Assembly (NCBI GenBank): GCA_009692005.1
Contig: SHZZ01000007.1
Coordinates: 33,347-97,346, forward strand
Length of the DNA: 64,000 nucleotides
Reading direction: 5' to 3'
From: Gemmataceae bacterium
Lineage (GTDB): Bacteria > Planctomycetota > Planctomycetia > Gemmatales > Gemmataceae
A program made the position numbers and the translations under genes. Positions 39,301-46,506 of this stretch are shown piece after piece. Numbering within the stretch: the first letter of the stretch is position 1; every line of letters starts with the position of its first letter. The notes under the pieces were generated by a model. The model saw nothing but the letters and a program-made list of their open reading frames with translations, was not told where the DNA came from and did no database searches.

Positions 39301-39642
39301 GGCCGCTATCCAACTTTTGACCTTCTCCACCTCCTCCGCCGTCAGCCTGGGCCCCTTGAGGGGCATGATTTTGCCATCCCGTCCGGCCGTCACCATTTGC
39401 AACAGCAGGCTCTCGCCTGGTTTTCCGGGAACAATGGCTTTTTCGGGGGCGTCGCCCCCTTTCAACGCCAGATCCTTGCGGTCAAGACGCAGGCCGCCCC
39501 GCTGTTTATCCTGCCCATGGCATTCCAAACAGCGCGATTGCAGTAGGGATTGAATGTCTTTAGATAAATCCTCAGCCAAGGTCGTTGAAGCGCAGGCAAG
39601 CCCCACGGTGGTCAGACAAAGATAACGGACGACTTCTCTCAT
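36382..39642 (-). CDS. DUF1549/DUF1553 protein with inserted F5/8C-like domain (PSD1, pair 3)
   Basis: At 1086 residues it is over 200 longer than the other two copies. It has a signal peptide (MREVVRYLCLTTVGLACAST), a haem motif CLECHG at about 38-43 and DUF1549 with CAKCHSHK near 335. An insertion at about 490-615 resembles a discoidin/F5/8 type C carbohydrate-binding domain (LAIDGNTNGDYFVAKSTTHS, NPWWEVALKEPLPIEKIVLW). DUF1553 occupies the C-terminal third (PLTARVEVNRIWSLIFGRGL, PPSHAELLDWLALEFM). The inserted domain suggests direct binding to a glycan. The downstream partner is the DUF1501 gene two bases away. Confidence 0.9.
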   Translation of the reverse strand: MREVVRYLCLTTVGLACASTTLAEDLSKDIQSLLQSRCLECHGQDKQRGGLRLDRKDLALKGGDAPEKAIVPGKPGESLLLQMVTAGRDGKIMPLKGPRLTAEEVEKVKSWIAAGAPWPQTKAAAVKHAHWAFNYPSRPRFPQVKNQAWVKNAIDYFIAAKLEQAGLAPLPQADKSALLRRVSLDLTGLPPTPAEYDAFLIDLSPLAYETQVDRLLASPRFGERWARHWLDLGRYADSRGFGSDPLRLNAWPWRDWVIDAFNRNLPFDQFTIEQLAGDLLPSPTEDQILATGFHRNTMTNTEGGTDDEEFRVAAIKDRADSTAQIWMGLTLGCAKCHSHKFDPISQKEYYSFYALFNQSMDSDKGDEFPTRAIAPGWQRAALEQASEKIAAVKQQIAQADVREDLAKWETGLGLNLPPRPLETAPSAEPGGLLVSLPSGTDWSALEATTKSGAKLASQPASIKIIPGAMGKPLPFPTGHIVRVDLPGKGKILSLAEVQVFSQGKNIAPLGKAGQSSADFDGSANLAIDGNTNGDYFVAKSTTHSKTENNPWWEVALKEPLPIEKIVLWNRTDGGIYTRLQGFKLSILDSKRNVIWSREGIAAPQVSQDFAPVSAVEIRDRAMYSKDGSAVFLFPAGVKDLKPPFRLRIFDEKNKELDAAAFHFRLAAGNWAAFQPLPPEVQKILLLKPAARSQEQVAKLASHLQTNSPRLQPLREELGRLEKARPTITPVAIMAELAKDKARKTQVLVKGNFLTPGVEVAPGLPALFNSGPFTQAPNRLDLAHWIVSKDNPLTARVEVNRIWSLIFGRGLVETEEDFGTMGQPPSHAELLDWLALEFMHSGWDRKRFLQLVMTSSVYRQSARTTLLALEKDSRNILLSRSPRPRLDAEQVRDQALALGGLLSSKMFGPSVYPPQPPNLWQAAFNGERSWATSQGEDKVRRGLYTFWRRTVPYPSMQTFDAPSREFCTIRRVNTNTPLQAFVTLNDPVFVEAAQGMALRVLTEGGATPEAQMAYAWKLATGAALGRLQEQYLRELLEFSRVKFQDTAAAQKMAPLPAGLPALQQAELAAWTVVCNILLNLDQVLTRS

Positions 39643-39760
39643 GTGGTGTTACCTGAAGGATCCGGCCCGGCGGGTATTCCGTGGCGCCTCGGCCCTGGCG
39701 CGCCTATTATCTTATCATTATTCACCAAGCGGCTGTCAAAGATTCAACCAAGGAGAAGTC

Positions 39761-40564
39761 ATGCAACCGTGGTGGCAACCGGCGCTGGGGAAAAAAGTCT
39801 ACGACCTCGAGCAGCCTCGCCGGGCCGACATGCCCGTGCATCCGTCTCACAAGCCAGGCTATCAATATCTGCTGCACAACCGCCATGAAGATAATTACCA
39901 GCCGCAAAAAGGCCCGCGCTCCTCGGCCTCCGGCGCACTGTTCATGAAGGAGCATACCGGCACGCACATCGACGCCTGGAGCCACCAGGCTGACTCCCTG
40001 CACCTTTGCGGCGGAGTGAAAGTCACCCACCAGGTGGAAACCGGCAGCGGGTTCACTTATGGCGGGGTGGAGACGATACCAATGATCGTGCGCCGGGGCT
40101 GGCTGTTTGATGTCCCCTCCTTTCGCGGAGTGAAGGATTTGCCCCCACGCGACTTGGTCAACAGCAAGGAACTGGATGCCATTGCCCAGGCCAGGAAATT
40201 GAAACCTGCCAAGGGGGATGTTCTCCTGGTGCGGGTGGGGAACGATCAGCATTGGAACAACGAGGCGCGGTTTCTGGAATCGGCTGGGATGACTCGCGAC
40301 GCGGCGCTGTGGGCGGCCGAGTTGGGTGTCTTCGCCGTCGGCGCCGACAATATGTCGTGGGAGCCCAATGGCCTGGTGGACCCGGAACTTGGGCCGCTCC
40401 CTTGCCATTTGGAACTGCTGGCCCGGCGGGGGATCTACATCATTGAGAACTTGAAGCTGGATGAGCTGGCCAAGGACGGCGTCACGGAGTTCCTGTTCAT
40501 TTGTTTGCCCTTGAAGCTGGTGGGCGCCACCGGCTCCCCCGTTCGGCCCGTGGCTCTGGCGTAA
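39761..40564 (+). CDS. Cyclase-family protein (kynurenine formamidase-like)
   Basis: The protein has 267 residues; ATG 39761 has AAGGAGAA five bases upstream. The metal-binding signature HTGTHIDAWSH (about 66-76) is that of the cyclase/formamidase family (PF04199), whose members hydrolyse N-formylkynurenine or related amides and lactones. Further motifs are PAKGDVLLVRVGNDQ and VGADNMSWEPNG. No tryptophan-pathway gene is next to it, so the substrate is open. It has no signal peptide. Confidence 0.85.
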   Translation: MQPWWQPALGKKVYDLEQPRRADMPVHPSHKPGYQYLLHNRHEDNYQPQKGPRSSASGALFMKEHTGTHIDAWSHQADSLHLCGGVKVTHQVETGSGFTYGGVETIPMIVRRGWLFDVPSFRGVKDLPPRDLVNSKELDAIAQARKLKPAKGDVLLVRVGNDQHWNNEARFLESAGMTRDAALWAAELGVFAVGADNMSWEPNGLVDPELGPLPCHLELLARRGIYIIENLKLDELAKDGVTEFLFICLPLKLVGATGSPVRPVALA

Positions 40565-40592
40565 ACCTGGGCACGCCATGTTCAAGCATGGT

Positions 40593-40620
40593 AAAAAAAG
40601 AAGCCGCACTGCAGTGCGGC
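40593..40620 (-). terminator. Rho-independent terminator of the PrcB-like gene
   Basis: GCCGCACTGCAGTGCGGC (40603-40620) is a perfect 18-base palindrome. On the minus strand it is followed by CTTCTTTTTTT (from 40602 down). It lies about 55 bases after the minus-strand stop at 40675. Confidence 0.8.
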
Positions 40621-40674
40621 CCGGGCAGTCGGCCAACGATTGCAGCCGCTTTTGCCAAAAAAGCGACAAAAACT

Positions 40675-41127
40675 TTAGGGCGACTTTTTCCCCGGCTGCA
40701 GGGTGAACTCTATTTTTCCCTCGAACTTTTCCACCAAGACAATCAAGGCCGGGTAGGTGATCACCTTGGTGACAATGGCCCCCGGCGGCGGGCCCTGCAC
40801 ATGCCATTTCACCACCAGGGCGTTGTCTTTTTTCTCGATTCCATCCAGCGCCACTTTATACCCGCCCGAGCGTCTTTCCCCTGCTTGCAGAAGCAATAAG
40901 GTCTGTTTCTCCAGGTCAATTGCGCCTGTTTTCACTTTGTTTTGCAGAAAGTCGAGCGCCTCCTGGGGTTTTTTACCCAGCGCCTTGCCCAGTTCCTCCA
41001 CCGATTGCAAGGCCAGGCCATCGGCCTTTTTTCCAATGCGGGAAAAGTTCCACTGCCCCAGAATCTTGGGCGCCCCATCCGCTTGCACCATGGCCAAGAG
41101 GGTCAACGCCAGCGCCATTTTCCACAT
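40675..41127 (-). CDS. Exported PrcB-like domain protein
   Basis: The protein has 150 residues from ATG 41127, with AAGGGATC upstream; the frame is open further up but lacks coding character. The signal peptide is MWKMALALTLLAMVQADG. The C-terminal half (GGYKVALDGIEKKDNALVVK, GPPPGAIVTKVITYPALIVL) matches the PrcB C-terminal domain pattern, named from a subunit of a Treponema protease complex. No protease gene is adjacent. A likely periplasmic or secreted protein of unknown role. Confidence 0.7.
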   Translation of the reverse strand: MWKMALALTLLAMVQADGAPKILGQWNFSRIGKKADGLALQSVEELGKALGKKPQEALDFLQNKVKTGAIDLEKQTLLLLQAGERRSGGYKVALDGIEKKDNALVVKWHVQGPPPGAIVTKVITYPALIVLVEKFEGKIEFTLQPGKKSP

Positions 41128-41238
41128 CTTTGATCCCTTTCCACAACAAAGTAAGGCCACTGCGGGCGGAATGCCCCTTGATTTGCCAGCGGCCAAGCTG
41201 GAAGATAAAACATTATAACGGAAACGAAAGGGCAACCG

Positions 41239-41604
41239 ATGGCCGTGGCCAAGAATGTTTTGGGTGAAGAACTGGAAACCTGCTGCATGTCTCCCAAGAC
41301 CGGGTTCTACCGCAACGGCCGTTGCGATACCGGACCCGGGGATTTCGGCGTGCACACCGTCTGTATTAAAGCGACCGCCGCTTTTCTCGCCTTTAGCCAA
41401 TCGCGGGGCAACGACCTCTCCACTCCGGTGCCAGAATGGGGTTTCTCCGGACTGAAGCCGGGCGACTGCTGGTGCCTGTGCGCGCCGCGCTGGAGGGAAG
41501 CCTATGACGCAGGCATGGCCCCCAAGGTAAACTTGAAGGCCACGCACATTTCCACTTTAGAATTCGCCAGCCTGGAAGAACTCCAAGAACACGCCCTGGA
41601 GTAA
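41239..41604 (+). CDS. DUF2237 family protein
   Basis: The protein has 121 residues, full length for the family. Typical features are NVLGEELETCCMSPKTGFYR, the conserved DFGVHTVCIKATAAFLAFSQ segment, and LKPGDCWCLCAPRW. Multiple conserved Cys suggest metal or redox chemistry, but the function is unknown. It has no signal peptide. Confidence 0.88.
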   Translation: MAVAKNVLGEELETCCMSPKTGFYRNGRCDTGPGDFGVHTVCIKATAAFLAFSQSRGNDLSTPVPEWGFSGLKPGDCWCLCAPRWREAYDAGMAPKVNLKATHISTLEFASLEELQEHALE

Positions 41605-41614
41605 AGTTCGGCGG

Positions 41615-42154
41615 TTACTTTTTCGGCCCGACCAGCTCCACGAAGTTCCCATCCGGGTCGCGGACAATAGTCAGGAAAGTGTTGGGCGCGATCTCCTCGG
41701 GGATCTGCAAAGGTGTCTTGGCGATCGGCTTGACCCCGGCGTTTTTCAAGCGGTCAACCGCCGCCGTCGTGTCGTTCACGAAAATGGTCAGGTAGCGGAA
41801 CCCGGTCTGCGAGTGAATGTACTCGTTATCGGATTTCCGCGGCTTGGTCCCTTCCACCTGCATGAGCTTGATCTTGGTGGCGCCGGGGCCATCGCCCAGG
41901 ACAAAGACGCGAATTTCGAGCGGTTTGCTTTCGGTCAATCCGGCATCTGCGGCGAAAGGACCAGGAACCCCAAATCCCTTCACTTCCTTGAACCCCACCG
42001 CCTCGGTGTAGAACTTGGCCGCCTTGTTAATGTCGGTTACCACGATGCCCAGGTCGATGGTGGCATTCGCGAAGGCGCTTTTTTCCTCCGCCGCGGCCAG
42101 CACCACGGTTTGCAGCAGCGCCAGCGCCGCCGCCAGACAAATCAATTTCCTCAT
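41615..42154 (-). CDS. Exported VOC/glyoxalase-fold protein
   Basis: The protein has 179 residues with a signal peptide (MRKLICLAAALALLQTVVLA). The VOC fold is seen in IDLGIVVTDINKAAKFYTEA, FRYLTIFVNDTTAAVDRLKN and the final FLTIVRDPDGNFVELVG. Cytoplasmic relatives include glyoxalase I and dioxygenases; whether metal ligands are complete cannot be judged. It is exported, so probably not a glyoxalase. It may share a transcript with the flavoenzyme upstream, whose stop is 44 bases away. Confidence 0.82.
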   Translation of the reverse strand: MRKLICLAAALALLQTVVLAAAEEKSAFANATIDLGIVVTDINKAAKFYTEAVGFKEVKGFGVPGPFAADAGLTESKPLEIRVFVLGDGPGATKIKLMQVEGTKPRKSDNEYIHSQTGFRYLTIFVNDTTAAVDRLKNAGVKPIAKTPLQIPEEIAPNTFLTIVRDPDGNFVELVGPKK

Positions 42155-42198
42155 GCCTCGCTCCTTATTTGAATGTGGTTGAAACGGTCAGAAGCATA

Positions 42199-43353
42199 CT
42201 ACGGCCGCCCGGCGGGTTTGTCATGGAGGAAACGGCCCGGATGCAGAAAATCAAGGTCATGGCCGGTGGAATTGCCCAGGACGAGGTGGTGGAGAATCTC
42301 GCCGACCACTGAGGCGAACTTGAACCCGTGACCGGAAAAACCCGCCGCCAGGAAAACCCCTTCTTCCCCAGGCATGGCGCCAAGCAGAAAGTGCCGGTCT
42401 GGGCTCAGCGTGTACAGGCAGATGTTGCTCTTGGTGCAGGGGCGGTCGGCAAGAGAGGGAATGCGAGCGCGGAAAAAATTCCGCACCGGTTGAACATCAG
42501 CCTGGCGATTCTCACGATCAACCCCGTCGGGAGAAAGCAATTCCTCGGCGCCATAATGCCTGGCCACCTTGACCCCTTCGGGGTCAACGGAGGGAAAGCC
42601 GTAAAAGAAATCCTCCCCCTCTGCGGACATGAACACTGGGGCGCGGCTGGGGTGGAAGCGCTCGGGAAACTCGGGAGTAAACCAATGCAGGGTCTGGCGC
42701 ATCACGGTCAAGGTTTGGCCTGGGGGCCCGAGCAAGCGGCGAGCCCAGGGCCCGGCAGTGATCACCAGCCGCGGGGTGTGAATCTTCCCCTGGGCGGTTT
42801 CCACCTCCACCAGCGAACCGGACCGCTTCCAGGAAAGCGCCGGGCATTGGAAGCGAAAATCCGCGCCGGCCTCGAGCGCCTGATCTTGAAAACAACGCAC
42901 CGCCTTTCCCGCCCGCAGGTAGCCCCCGGCAGTTTCATAAACGGCCTCGTATCCTTCTCCCGGGTAGAGAAAAGGAAACCGCCGCTGGATCTCTTCAGCC
43001 TTCAGGTTTTCAATTTCAAGCCCATGCCGCCGGGCGCTTTCCCGAATTCCCTCTAGCACCGGATGGGTTGGCGGCCCCAGAGTCAAGCAGCCGCACTGGT
43101 CGAGAAGCATTTCACCTGTCCGCGATTCCAGTTCCCGCCAGAGCGGGTATGCCCGTTGCAACAGGCCGACATAAGAAGGGTGCTCATAATAGGCAAGGCG
43201 GATGGCCCGGCTGGAGCCGTGCGAACTGCCCAGTTCATGTCCTTGAGTAAATTGCTCTAAACCAAGGACTTTGAGGCCCCTGCGTGATAGAAACATGGAA
43301 GCGGACGACCCCATGGCGCCCAGGCCGATTACCACCGCGTCAAAGGATTCCAT
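42199..43353 (-). CDS. Monomeric sarcosine oxidase / N-methyltryptophan oxidase-like flavoenzyme
   Basis: The protein has 384 residues; ATG 43353 has GGGGAGA six bases upstream. FAD-binding motif VVIGLGAMGSSASMFLSRRG (about 7-26) is followed by GSSHGSSRAIRLAYYEHPSY, typical of the SoxA/SolA group. The Cys that carries covalent FAD in monomeric sarcosine oxidase is present in NICLYTLSPDRHF (about 318). The C-terminal AAGFSGHGFKFA also matches. It oxidises N-methyl amines or amino acids, giving formaldehyde and peroxide; the precise substrate is open. Confidence 0.9.
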   Translation of the reverse strand: MESFDAVVIGLGAMGSSASMFLSRRGLKVLGLEQFTQGHELGSSHGSSRAIRLAYYEHPSYVGLLQRAYPLWRELESRTGEMLLDQCGCLTLGPPTHPVLEGIRESARRHGLEIENLKAEEIQRRFPFLYPGEGYEAVYETAGGYLRAGKAVRCFQDQALEAGADFRFQCPALSWKRSGSLVEVETAQGKIHTPRLVITAGPWARRLLGPPGQTLTVMRQTLHWFTPEFPERFHPSRAPVFMSAEGEDFFYGFPSVDPEGVKVARHYGAEELLSPDGVDRENRQADVQPVRNFFRARIPSLADRPCTKSNICLYTLSPDRHFLLGAMPGEEGVFLAAGFSGHGFKFASVVGEILHHLVLGNSTGHDLDFLHPGRFLHDKPAGRP

Positions 43354-43525
43354 GGAAATCTCCCCAGGGATTGCCGTTTTCTCCTGCTTAACCCAACCTC
43401 TTTTTCCTTGCTTGCCTGGCTCAACCAAGGATTATCCACGCATGCAGGGGGCGGCCCCAAACTTTTTCCCGCTCTTTTCGTCTTATCTTCAGGATTCAAT
43501 TGTCGCGGATTATGGGAGAGAGATC

Positions 43526-44467
43526 ATGAAACCGTTTATTGCCATCCTGGCGGGCGCCATCCTGCTGGGGAATTACCAGCCAGCCCAAGCGGAAGGTTGC
43601 AGCGGGCATGGCACCACGATCAACTTTTACGACACGCCAAAGGAAGCGGCCAAGGTCGCAAAAAAGGAGGAGAAGCTGGTTTTCGTCCTCCATGTATCAG
43701 GCAACTTTGAAGACCCCCGCTTTACCTGAAACAACGCTGAAGCGCTCCGTGTGAACGCATTAGGTAATGAGCAAGTGGGGAAATTCATCAACGAGCATTT
43801 CGCCTCGTCGTTTCAAAAAGTGGCCACCTTCCGGGTGGTCGGCGGGCAAAAACAGGGGGGCAATGTCGCCGCCTATTTCTGCGCCCCGGATGGCCGGGTC
43901 TTGCATGTGGTGGCCGGCCCGGTCGATTCTGCCACTTTCCTGCGGGAAGCCCGCTGGGTGGTGGATACCGCCAAGAAAGGGATTGAATTAAGCAAGGGAG
44001 ATGGCGCGGCGTTCAAAACTTTTTTCCGCAAAGCCCACGCTGAGAAACTGCGCGCCGAAACCGGCCTGGTGGTGGAAGCCACTACCTTCGACCCGCCCAG
44101 CCCGGACGAAGGTGATTCCGCCCTGTCCTTCCGCGACCCGACGGGAAGGCCGCTGGCGCCCAAGCTTCCTCCTCCCCCGATCGATGGACCCGATGTCCGC
44201 CTGGAAGAAAAGCAGTTCAAAGCGCAGCAAGCGGCGGAAGCAGGCGCTCCCGGCGCCAGGCTGATGGTCGACCGCAGGGGCAACCGCCTGGTGCTAGGCA
44301 ACCAGGGCAGAGTGGACACTCTCTTGGCAGGCCATGTCATGGCGCCGATTGAAAAAATCTATGGCACCATTTTTGAAAACATCCTGGGAGAGAAAATCAG
44401 CAAGAAGCCCGTTGAAGTAGTCACCCCTTTCCCCTGGGTCAAGAACTCCAAAACCAACGGGAATTAG
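43526..44467 (+). CDS. Exported thioredoxin-like protein with in-frame TGA (selenoprotein candidate or disrupted gene)
   Basis: The reading frame from ATG 43526 (GGGAGAGAG upstream) runs 313 codons to the stop at 44465 apart from one TGA at codon 68 (43727-43729). Both halves keep the same frame and coding character: the signal peptide MKPFIAILAGAILLGNY and LVFVLHVSGNFEDPRFT before the TGA, NNAEALRVNALGNEQVGKFI and CAPDGRVLHVVAGPVDSATF after it. The latter is a thioredoxin-fold pattern. The TGA could encode selenocysteine in a redox position or be a nonsense mutation. No Sec machinery lies in this window and I see only weak stems after the TGA. Confidence 0.65.
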
Positions 44468-44490
44468 TCTCTGCGAGAATTACCTTCAGG

Positions 44491-44528
44491 CCCCTTCTCC
44501 AAACAGGAGAAGGGGTTTGTTTTTTTTC
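44491..44528 (+). terminator. Strong Rho-independent terminator
   Basis: CCCCTTCTCC (44491-44500) pairs perfectly with GGAGAAGGGG (44506-44515) around AAACA and is followed by TTTGTTTTTTTTT. It ends the thioredoxin-like gene, which argues that transcription still passes through the whole frame. Confidence 0.92.
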
Positions 44529-44529
44529 T

Positions 44530-44612
44530 CCCCGGGACCGCCAGGCTACAGCCTGGCAGATTGATTGGCCGCGCTTTTTGCGCAGCGATCCCAACGAAGA
44601 ACAAATCACGCG
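44530..44612. repeat. Dispersed intergenic palindromic repeat, copy 3
   Basis: It shares GGGACCGCCAGGCTACAGCC, TGGCAGATTGATTGGCCGCG and the end GAAGAACAAATCACGC with copy 1, including the same orientation. It follows the T-run of a terminator directly, as copy 1 does. Confidence 0.78.
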
Positions 44613-44705
44613 TTAGCCCTCCCGATCTTTTGGACAATTTTTAAAAGCCAACTGGCTTCACGGCGTTCACCTTGCGACAATAGACCGATAAACGAGGAAG
44701 AAATT

Positions 44706-45782
44706 ATGATTCCGCTATTGTGCGCGTTGCTATTGGCCCAGACCCCGCCAGCGAAAACCCAGTGGATGCTGGAAACCGAAAACAAAGGGCCCTACCAGGG
44801 CGACTTGTTTTTCCGCGTGACGCTCAAGGGGTTGGATATTCGTGAGTGGGCAATTTTTCTGCCCAAGGCTCCCGATTTGGGCCCGGGTATTCAAACCGAG
44901 GTCGAAACCACGGCCCTCATTGTTGGCAGCAACGCCAAGCCGGTTGCCGTGCGCGATTTTAGCCCCTTGCAAAGAACAATTTATACTTTGCGCCTGCCGA
45001 CTCAGGCCCAGGCCAACAAGGAAATGTTTGAAATCCGGGTCAAGTACAAGGCCAATTTATTCATGAGAAAGCTGGCGCCCTTGTCCGAGGGAGCCCAACC
45101 GGCGAAGCCTGTCCCACCTTTGAAAGAAGCGGAAAAGGCCCTTTACCTTTCCGAGTGGGGCGACATCAAGTTCAAGGAGAAAACTTTTCAAGAATGGCTC
45201 GACAACAACGAATGTAGAATGAAACCCGCGGAGACGGAAATCGATTTCGCCCGCAGAGTCTTTCTCCACCTGCATTACAAAATGGATTTTGATGTGTCGC
45301 CCACGATGGACCGGCGATCAACCGCGGTGGTTTCCTCCATGCGCTCTGATGGGGGGGGAATTTCCAATGTTTATGTGGCGATCCTGCGAGCGAACAAAAT
45401 CCCGTCCCGCTCGCTTTGGGGTCGCTGGATGCTTCCCGGAAAAGAACCTTTAAAAAGGAACAATGTGGCGTTCAACTTCATGGGGGTGAAAACAGAGTTT
45501 TTCGCCCCCGGCGTCGGCTGGGTCCCTGCCGACCCGGGGTCGGCCCTTTTCGAAAAGAAAAAGGTGGAACCGGGTTTGTTCTTCGGCATGGAACAGGTCC
45601 CATTCCTGGCGCAGCATGTCGATCCGACGGTGGATGTCATGAACCCGGTGACAAAAAAGCGGATACAAATGACTGGCTTGCAGTTGCCGGGGTATTGGGC
45701 CCTGGCGCCGGCGGGACCCACCAGCACGCCAGAGTTCTTCCAAGAATGGAAAGCCACTCAGCCAACCAAGTCCAGCCCCTGA
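44706..45782 (+). CDS. Exported transglutaminase-like protein lacking the catalytic Cys/His
   Basis: The protein has 358 residues; ATG 44706 has GAGGAAG upstream. The short hydrophobic start (MIPLLCALLLAQTPP) is a signal peptide. A transglutaminase-like core is visible: ARRVFLHLHYKMDFD, then SDGGGISNVYVAILRANKIP and FFAPGVGWVPADPGSALF. In active family members the first motif carries the nucleophile Cys (GxC) and the second an HAW-type His. Here the Cys position is Ile/Ser and no His precedes the E-F-F segment, so the enzyme is probably inactive, perhaps a binding protein. Confidence 0.78.
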   Translation: MIPLLCALLLAQTPPAKTQWMLETENKGPYQGDLFFRVTLKGLDIREWAIFLPKAPDLGPGIQTEVETTALIVGSNAKPVAVRDFSPLQRTIYTLRLPTQAQANKEMFEIRVKYKANLFMRKLAPLSEGAQPAKPVPPLKEAEKALYLSEWGDIKFKEKTFQEWLDNNECRMKPAETEIDFARRVFLHLHYKMDFDVSPTMDRRSTAVVSSMRSDGGGISNVYVAILRANKIPSRSLWGRWMLPGKEPLKRNNVAFNFMGVKTEFFAPGVGWVPADPGSALFEKKKVEPGLFFGMEQVPFLAQHVDPTVDVMNPVTKKRIQMTGLQLPGYWALAPAGPTSTPEFFQEWKATQPTKSSP

Positions 45783-45792
45783 CAACAGGTTT

Positions 45793-46395
45793 TCAATTTG
45801 AACCCACGGAAACCTCGACCAGACACTTTTGGTAGTGCCTGTTGATAAAATCATTTTGCAGCCGCAGGAGTTTTTGAAAGGCCCGAAGGGTGTCGCTTTC
45901 CTTTCCCCGAGGCAAACCCAGACCCAGGATGGTCGCGGTCAAGGCGTCGGCCACGAAACCGAGCAGAGCGTTCATCTGCACTAAAGGCACCTGAATCTCC
46001 TTTGAGCCTGCCTTGTCGGTGTGGATTTTCCCGACCATATCCAGGTATTCCACCATTTTTATGTCGTAGGGTTTGGTCACAAGGGAAACTAAATAGCGCT
46101 TGAGGTGCTCCTTGCGAAAGTGGATTTGGGGGTGGTTTTCGTCCAGACCGTCGAAGCGATCAGGGATAGCTCCCTGGAATCCATGCTGGCGGGGAAAAAA
46201 ATGTCTCCAAGTACTATCAAAAGAATGAAGTTTGGAGTAGACTGCGTCCACCAGCTTTGGGACACAGGGCGCGAGCAGGTTTGCTGCGCCATGAATGGCC
46301 TGGATATCCTGCTCGGAAAATCCCAAAAAGCGGGTCAAGTAGTCGAAACGATAAGCCAAATCGGATTCTAATCTTGGCTCGTCAATGTGGATCAT
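45793..46395 (-). CDS. Protoglobin-family haem protein
   Basis: The protein has 200 residues; ATG 46395 has AGGGA six bases upstream. The pattern RLESDLAYRFDYLTRFLGFS, then DAVYSKLHSFDSTWRHFF and the later HFRKEHLKRYLVSLVTKPYD, KMVEYLDMVGKIHT matches the protoglobin/globin-coupled-sensor globin, with a proximal His likely in the RKEHLKRYL helix. It binds O2, CO or NO at haem; no enzymatic output domain is attached. It is divergent from an Rrf2 regulator across a perfect palindrome, which suggests that it responds to NO or redox stress. Confidence 0.85.
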   Translation of the reverse strand: MIHIDEPRLESDLAYRFDYLTRFLGFSEQDIQAIHGAANLLAPCVPKLVDAVYSKLHSFDSTWRHFFPRQHGFQGAIPDRFDGLDENHPQIHFRKEHLKRYLVSLVTKPYDIKMVEYLDMVGKIHTDKAGSKEIQVPLVQMNALLGFVADALTATILGLGLPRGKESDTLRAFQKLLRLQNDFINRHYQKCLVEVSVGSN

Positions 46396-46423
46396 GTAAG
46401 TCCCTGATAAACAAGGCGGGTAG

Positions 46424-46446
46424 GTGTATCCTTGAAAAGGATACAC
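46424..46446. promoter_or_regulatory. Perfect 10-3-10 palindrome, putative Rrf2 operator
   Basis: GTGTATCCTT (46424-46433) and AAGGATACAC (46437-46446) are exact reverse complements around GAA. The 23-base size matches the inverted repeats bound by NsrR/Rrf2 dimers. It lies between the two divergent starts and overlaps a promoter-like pair for the Rrf2 gene, as expected for autoregulation and control of the protoglobin gene. Confidence 0.7.
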
Positions 46447-46460
46447 TAGATTAATAGGAT
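46432..46460 (+). promoter_or_regulatory. Putative sigma70-type promoter of the Rrf2 gene
   Basis: TTGAAA (46432-46437) and TAGGAT (46455-46460) are separated by 17 bases, 46 bases before ATG 46507. The -35 element sits inside the palindrome, so bound repressor would block polymerase. Confidence 0.45.
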
Positions 46461-46506
46461 GTCAATGTCCGTTGTTCGCTCTCTTCACATCTTTTCACGG
46501 AGAGGT

